Source: Lysobacter sp. (GTDB lineage: Bacteria; Pseudomonadota; Gammaproteobacteria; Burkholderiales; Usitatibacteraceae). From it: DNA of 32,799 nt. The notes beneath the pieces were generated by a model, which was given only the letters and a program-made list of their open reading frames with translations, ran no database searches and was not told where the DNA came from. The position numbers and the translations under genes are program-made. Location: the NCBI GenBank assembly GCA_023700985.1, contig JAMPXV010000009.1, forward strand, positions 1 to 32,799. Reading direction: 5' to 3'. This document shows, one piece after another, positions 29,857 through 32,799 of the stretch (its first letter is position 1; every line of letters begins with the position of its first letter).

Positions 29857-31725
29857 ATGACCCAGATGCGCATTCCCGCCGTGTACATGCGCGGCGGCAC
29901 CAGCAAGGGCGTGTTCTTCCACGAACGCGACCTCCCCGTCGACCCCCGCGAGCGCGACCGAGTGCTGTTGCGCGTCATCGGCAGCCCCGACCCCTACGGA
30001 AAGCAGATCGACGGCATGGGGGCGGCGACCTCGAGCACGAGCAAGATCGTGATCATCGCCAGGTCGTCGCGGCCGGACTGCGACGTGGACTACCTCTTCG
30101 GGCAGGTCGCCATCGACCGGGCGGCGATCGACTGGTCGGGCAACTGCGGCAACCTCACCGGCGCCGTCGGCCCGTTCGCCGTCTCGGAGCGGCTCGTCGA
30201 GGCGCCGCGCGACGGCACGGCGGTCGTGCGCATCTGGCAGGCCAACGTCGGCGCGCGCATCGTCTCGCACGTGCCCGTGCGTGGCGGCGAGGTGGTGGAG
30301 GAAGGCGAGTTCGAACTGGACGGCGTCACCTTTCCCTCGGCCGAGATCCGCCTGGAGTTCATGGACCCGGGTGGGGACGGCGGCGAGGAAGCCGGCAGGG
30401 CGATGTTCCCGACACGGCGCGTGCTGGACCGGCTCGAGGTGCCGGGCGTGGGCCGCATCGAGGCCACGCTCATCAACGCCGGCAACCCCACGGTGTTCGT
30501 GGACGCCGCCTCGCTGGGGCTCACGGGGACGGAGCGGCAGGACGACGTGAACGGCGACGCGGCGCTCCTCGCGCGCTGCGAGGCGGTGCGGGCGCACGCG
30601 GCGGTCGCCATGGGCCTCGCGGCGTCGGCCGGGGAAGCCACCCGCAGCCGCCCCGCCACGCCCAAGCTCGCGTTCGTCGCGCCGCCTATGTCCTATCGCG
30701 CCGCCAGCGGCAAGGACGTCGACGCAGGAGAGATAGCGCTCACCGCGCGCATCGTCTCCATGGGCAAGCTGCACCACGCGATGACGGGCACCGGGGCGGT
30801 GGCCATCGCCGCGGCGGGCGCGGTGCCGGGCACGGTCGTGCACCGCGCGCTGCGTCCCGGCACGGACCCGTCGCGGCTTTGCTTCGGCCACGCCTCCGGA
30901 ACCCTTTGCGTCGGCGCCGAGGCGAGCGAGAGCCACGGCCAGTGGACCGTCACGAAGGCGGTGGTGAGCCGCAGCGCGCGCCGGCTCATGGAAGGCTGGG
31001 TGCGCGTGCCGCCCCCGGAGATCGCGCCCGGCGGCGTGCTGCGCGTCGGCGTGAACTTCGGCAACCCGGTGATCGCGCAGCGCGACCCGGCGAGCGGCGA
31101 GCCGCGCGGCGTGGGCCCCGCGCTGGGGCGTGAGGTCGCGCGGCGCTACGGCGTGCCGGTGACTTTCGTCCCCTACGAAACCGCCGGCAAGATGGCCGAC
31201 GGCGCGAAGGCCGGCGCGTGGGACGTGGCCTTCCTCGCCGTGGATCCGGCGCGCGCCACCGACATCGACTTCACGGCGCCCTACGTGCACATCGAGGGCA
31301 ACTGCCTCGTGCCCGACGGCTCCGCATTCCGTCGGCTGGCCGACCTCGATCGCGAGGGCGTGCGCATTTCCGTGGGCAACAAGACGGCCTACGACCTCTT
31401 CCTCACCCGCGAGGTGCGCCGGGCGCAGCTCGTGCGCGCGCCGTCGTCGACTGCCGCGCTGGATGCCTTCCTCGAGCAGGGCCTGGAGGCCGCCGCGGGC
31501 GTGCGCCAGCCGCTCGAGAAGTTCGCCGCCGCCCACCCGGGGCTGCGCCTGCTCGACGAGCCCTACATGGTGATCGGCCAGGCGTCCGGCGTCCCGAAGG
31601 GCCGGCCTGCGGCCGCGGCCTGGCTCGCCGCCTTCATCGAGGAGGCCAAGCGCAGCGGGCTGGTGAAGGCGGCGCTGGCCGAAAGCGGGCAGGGCGACGT
31701 CACCGTCGCGCCCCCGGCAACCTGA
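29857..31725 (+). CDS. prpF: PrpF-family isomerase fused to a periplasmic-binding-protein-like (SBP_bac_3) domain
   Basis: A 622-residue two-domain protein. Residues ~1-386 are a complete PrpF-type isomerase (diaminopimelate epimerase fold; 2-methylaconitate cis-trans isomerase and oxalomesaconate tautomerase relatives). It shows YMRGGTSKGVFF, Lys63 in SSTSKIVI, Cys97 in SGNCGNLTGAVGPFA (the Lys/Cys spacing of 34 equals that in LigU, as I recall it), FGHASGTLCVGAE and the usual ending RRLMEGWVRVP. Residues ~392-622 form a second domain resembling family 3 solute-binding proteins: GVLRVGVNFGNPV, GVGPALGREVARRYGVPVTFVPYETAGKM, DFTAPYVHIEGNCLVP. No signal peptide or membrane segment exists, so the whole protein should be cytoplasmic. 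The join (nt ~31010-31035) is continuous, with no stop or good internal ribosome site. The start ATG 29857 is divergent from the Bug-type gene. The binding domain may sense or present a dicarboxylate; unproven. Confidence 0.9.
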   Translation: MTQMRIPAVYMRGGTSKGVFFHERDLPVDPRERDRVLLRVIGSPDPYGKQIDGMGAATSSTSKIVIIARSSRPDCDVDYLFGQVAIDRAAIDWSGNCGNLTGAVGPFAVSERLVEAPRDGTAVVRIWQANVGARIVSHVPVRGGEVVEEGEFELDGVTFPSAEIRLEFMDPGGDGGEEAGRAMFPTRRVLDRLEVPGVGRIEATLINAGNPTVFVDAASLGLTGTERQDDVNGDAALLARCEAVRAHAAVAMGLAASAGEATRSRPATPKLAFVAPPMSYRAASGKDVDAGEIALTARIVSMGKLHHAMTGTGAVAIAAAGAVPGTVVHRALRPGTDPSRLCFGHASGTLCVGAEASESHGQWTVTKAVVSRSARRLMEGWVRVPPPEIAPGGVLRVGVNFGNPVIAQRDPASGEPRGVGPALGREVARRYGVPVTFVPYETAGKMADGAKAGAWDVAFLAVDPARATDIDFTAPYVHIEGNCLVPDGSAFRRLADLDREGVRISVGNKTAYDLFLTREVRRAQLVRAPSSTAALDAFLEQGLEAAAGVRQPLEKFAAAHPGLRLLDEPYMVIGQASGVPKGRPAAAAWLAAFIEEAKRSGLVKAALAESGQGDVTVAPPAT

Positions 31726-31756
31726 TCACGAAACCCCCGAGACCCCTGCAATCCCC

Positions 31757-32799
31757 ATGAACGCAAAACCCGCCGTTCCCGCGCGCCTGCGCGACATCCT
31801 TTCCCTCGACGACTTCGAGGAGGCCGCGCGCCGCCACCTGCCGCGCCCCGTCTTCGCCTACCTTTCCGGCGGCGTGGAGGACAACGCCGCCCGCGAGGAC
31901 AACCGCGCCGTCTTCCGCGAGTGGAGCTTCGTGCCGCGGGTGCTCAAGGGCGTGGCCAGGCGCTCGCAGGCGACGACGCTCTTCGGGCACGAGTACGCGG
32001 CACCCTTCGGCATCGCGCCCATCGGCGTCGCGGCGCTCTACGCCTACCGCGGCGACCTGGTCCTGGCGACGGCGGCGCGCGCGGCCAACATCCCCTTCGC
32101 CATGAGCGGCTCCTCCCTCATCCGCCTGGAGGACGTGGCCGCGGCGGCGCCCGACTCGTGGTTCCAGGCCTACCTCACGGGCGACGAGGCGCGCTTCGTG
32201 CCGCTCATCGAGCGCATCGCCGCCGCCGGCTACCGGACGCTGGTGGTGACGGTGGACGTGCCCATGGCGGGCAACCGCGAGAACAACGTGCGCGCCGGCT
32301 TCTCGACGCCCCTTCGCCCCACGCTGCGCCTGGCCTGGGACGGGATGGTGCGCCCGCGCTGGACCGTCGGCACGTTCCTGCGCACGATGTTCCGGCACGG
32401 CATGCCGCACTTCGAGAACAACTTCGCCACCCGCGGCGCGCCCATCCTCTCGCCCAACGTGCTGCGCGACTACTCCGACCGCGGCGACCTCGACTGGGAC
32501 CACTTCTCGAAGATCCGCGCGATGTGGAAGGGGCGCATCGTCGTGAAGGGCGTCCTTGACGCCCGCGACGCGCGCATCGCCGTCGACCGCGGCGCCGACG
32601 CGCTCATCGTCTCCAACCACGGCGGCCGGCAGCTCGACGGCTCGATCGCCCCGCTGCGCGTGCTGCCGGAGATCGTGGCCGCCTGCCCGGAGGTCCCGGT
32701 GATGCTCGACAGCGGCATCCGCCGCGGCACCGACATCCTCAAGGCGCTCGCGCTGGGCGCGAAGTTCGTCTTCCTGGGCCGCTCCTTCGGCTACGCCGC
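31757..32799 (+). CDS. lldD: FMN-dependent alpha-hydroxy acid (L-lactate) dehydrogenase, LldD-like, 3' truncated by window
   Basis: The frame opens at ATG 31757 and runs without a stop to the window end (347 codons), so about the last 30-40 residues of a ~380-residue protein are missing. Family features are LRDILSLDDFEEAARRHLPRPVFAYLSGGVEDNAA at the start, FGIAPIGVAALYAYRGD, AMSGSSLIRLEDVAA, WFQAY, VTVDVPMAGNRENN, and the active-site block SNHGGRQLDG (catalytic His288) followed by the FMN-phosphate loop MLDSGIRRGTDILKALALGA. It oxidises a 2-hydroxy acid to the 2-oxo acid and passes electrons to the respiratory chain or oxygen. Lactate is the usual but not the only substrate. It follows the PrpF fusion by 31 bases and is likely in its operon. 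Confidence 0.92.
   Translation, partial: MNAKPAVPARLRDILSLDDFEEAARRHLPRPVFAYLSGGVEDNAAREDNRAVFREWSFVPRVLKGVARRSQATTLFGHEYAAPFGIAPIGVAALYAYRGDLVLATAARAANIPFAMSGSSLIRLEDVAAAAPDSWFQAYLTGDEARFVPLIERIAAAGYRTLVVTVDVPMAGNRENNVRAGFSTPLRPTLRLAWDGMVRPRWTVGTFLRTMFRHGMPHFENNFATRGAPILSPNVLRDYSDRGDLDWDHFSKIRAMWKGRIVVKGVLDARDARIAVDRGADALIVSNHGGRQLDGSIAPLRVLPEIVAACPEVPVMLDSGIRRGTDILKALALGAKFVFLGRSFGYA

Noticed and set aside
30960-31040. Possible frameshift or assembly join creating the PrpF/binding-domain fusion
   Set aside because: The frame continues with consistent codon use through the join, PrpF ends with its natural C-terminal motif, and the second domain begins in the same frame without a stop or a plausible separate start; kept as a real fusion pending read-level check.
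29752-31536. Upstream extension of the second Bug-type gene's frame through the prpF region
   Set aside because: The signal peptide begins at ATG 29751, and the extension is antisense to the PrpF fusion with no protein-like pattern.
1-32799. CRISPR arrays, tRNA genes, insertion sequences or phage attachment sites
   Set aside because: No regularly spaced repeats, tRNA-like cloverleaf, transposase motif or paired direct repeats were found by eye; a computed repeat and tRNA scan would settle this.

Overview
This is a gene-dense, very GC-rich window (third codon positions almost all G or C) with strong catabolic character. The mix of TctA/TctC (Bug-type) tricarboxylate transport proteins, a PutA/Lrp pair, Dcp and FMN-dependent hydroxy-acid dehydrogenase suggests a betaproteobacterium, perhaps of Burkholderiales type. 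That placement is inference from gene content, not from a marker gene. No tRNA, rRNA, IS element, phage gene or CRISPR array was seen. No stretch over 300 bases lacks a gene; the longest gaps are the divergent control region near 15607-15794 and the 1414-1536 spacer.

Layout. (1) 1-1413, + strand: the tail of a TctA permease and a TctC binding protein, ended by a strong hairpin, then a 50-residue membrane peptide. (2) 15606 down to 1738, - strand: a nearly 14-kb operon of twelve tightly packed genes. In order of transcription these are a GntR/FCD regulator, a class III CoA-transferase, a split biotin-dependent acyl-CoA carboxylase (two carboxyltransferases, a free biotin carboxylase and a 73-residue biotin carrier), an unidentified multi-pass membrane protein, a carboxymuconolactone-decarboxylase-family protein, a ThDP enzyme, a GMC oxidoreductase, a metallo-beta-lactamase-fold hydrolase, and an acyl-carrier-protein/GNAT fusion. 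(3) 15795-20467, + strand: a divergent operon for a succinate dehydrogenase/fumarate reductase-like complex (B, two membrane anchors, A) with a two-subunit class I fumarase/tartrate dehydratase-like enzyme inserted before the flavoprotein. (4) 20496-23952: hisN-like phosphatase, a YpfH-like protein lacking its nucleophile serine, and Dcp. (5) 27703-23972, - strand: putA, divergent from an Lrp-type regulator at 27801. (6) 28307-29751, - strand: an OGFr-domain protein and a second Bug-type binding protein. (7) 29857-32799, + strand: a PrpF isomerase fused to a solute-binding domain, then an LldD-like dehydrogenase cut by the window end.

How it may work together. The control region between GntR and the SDH-like operon holds a perfect 8-4-8 palindrome in which each arm contains a TTGACA hexamer facing outward, plus a second related site near the predicted + strand start. 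One regulator could therefore switch both operons. A reasonable but unproven reading is that an imported organic acid is activated by CoA transfer, carboxylated, and processed by the ThDP, GMC and hydrolase enzymes, while the SDH-like and fumarase-like enzymes handle a C4 or C5 dicarboxylate. The substrate cannot be read from sequence alone. The most unusual individual genes are the PrpF/binding-protein fusion, the ACP/GNAT fusion, the split carboxylase with two carboxyltransferases, and the SDH-like flavoprotein lacking the FAD-linking histidine.
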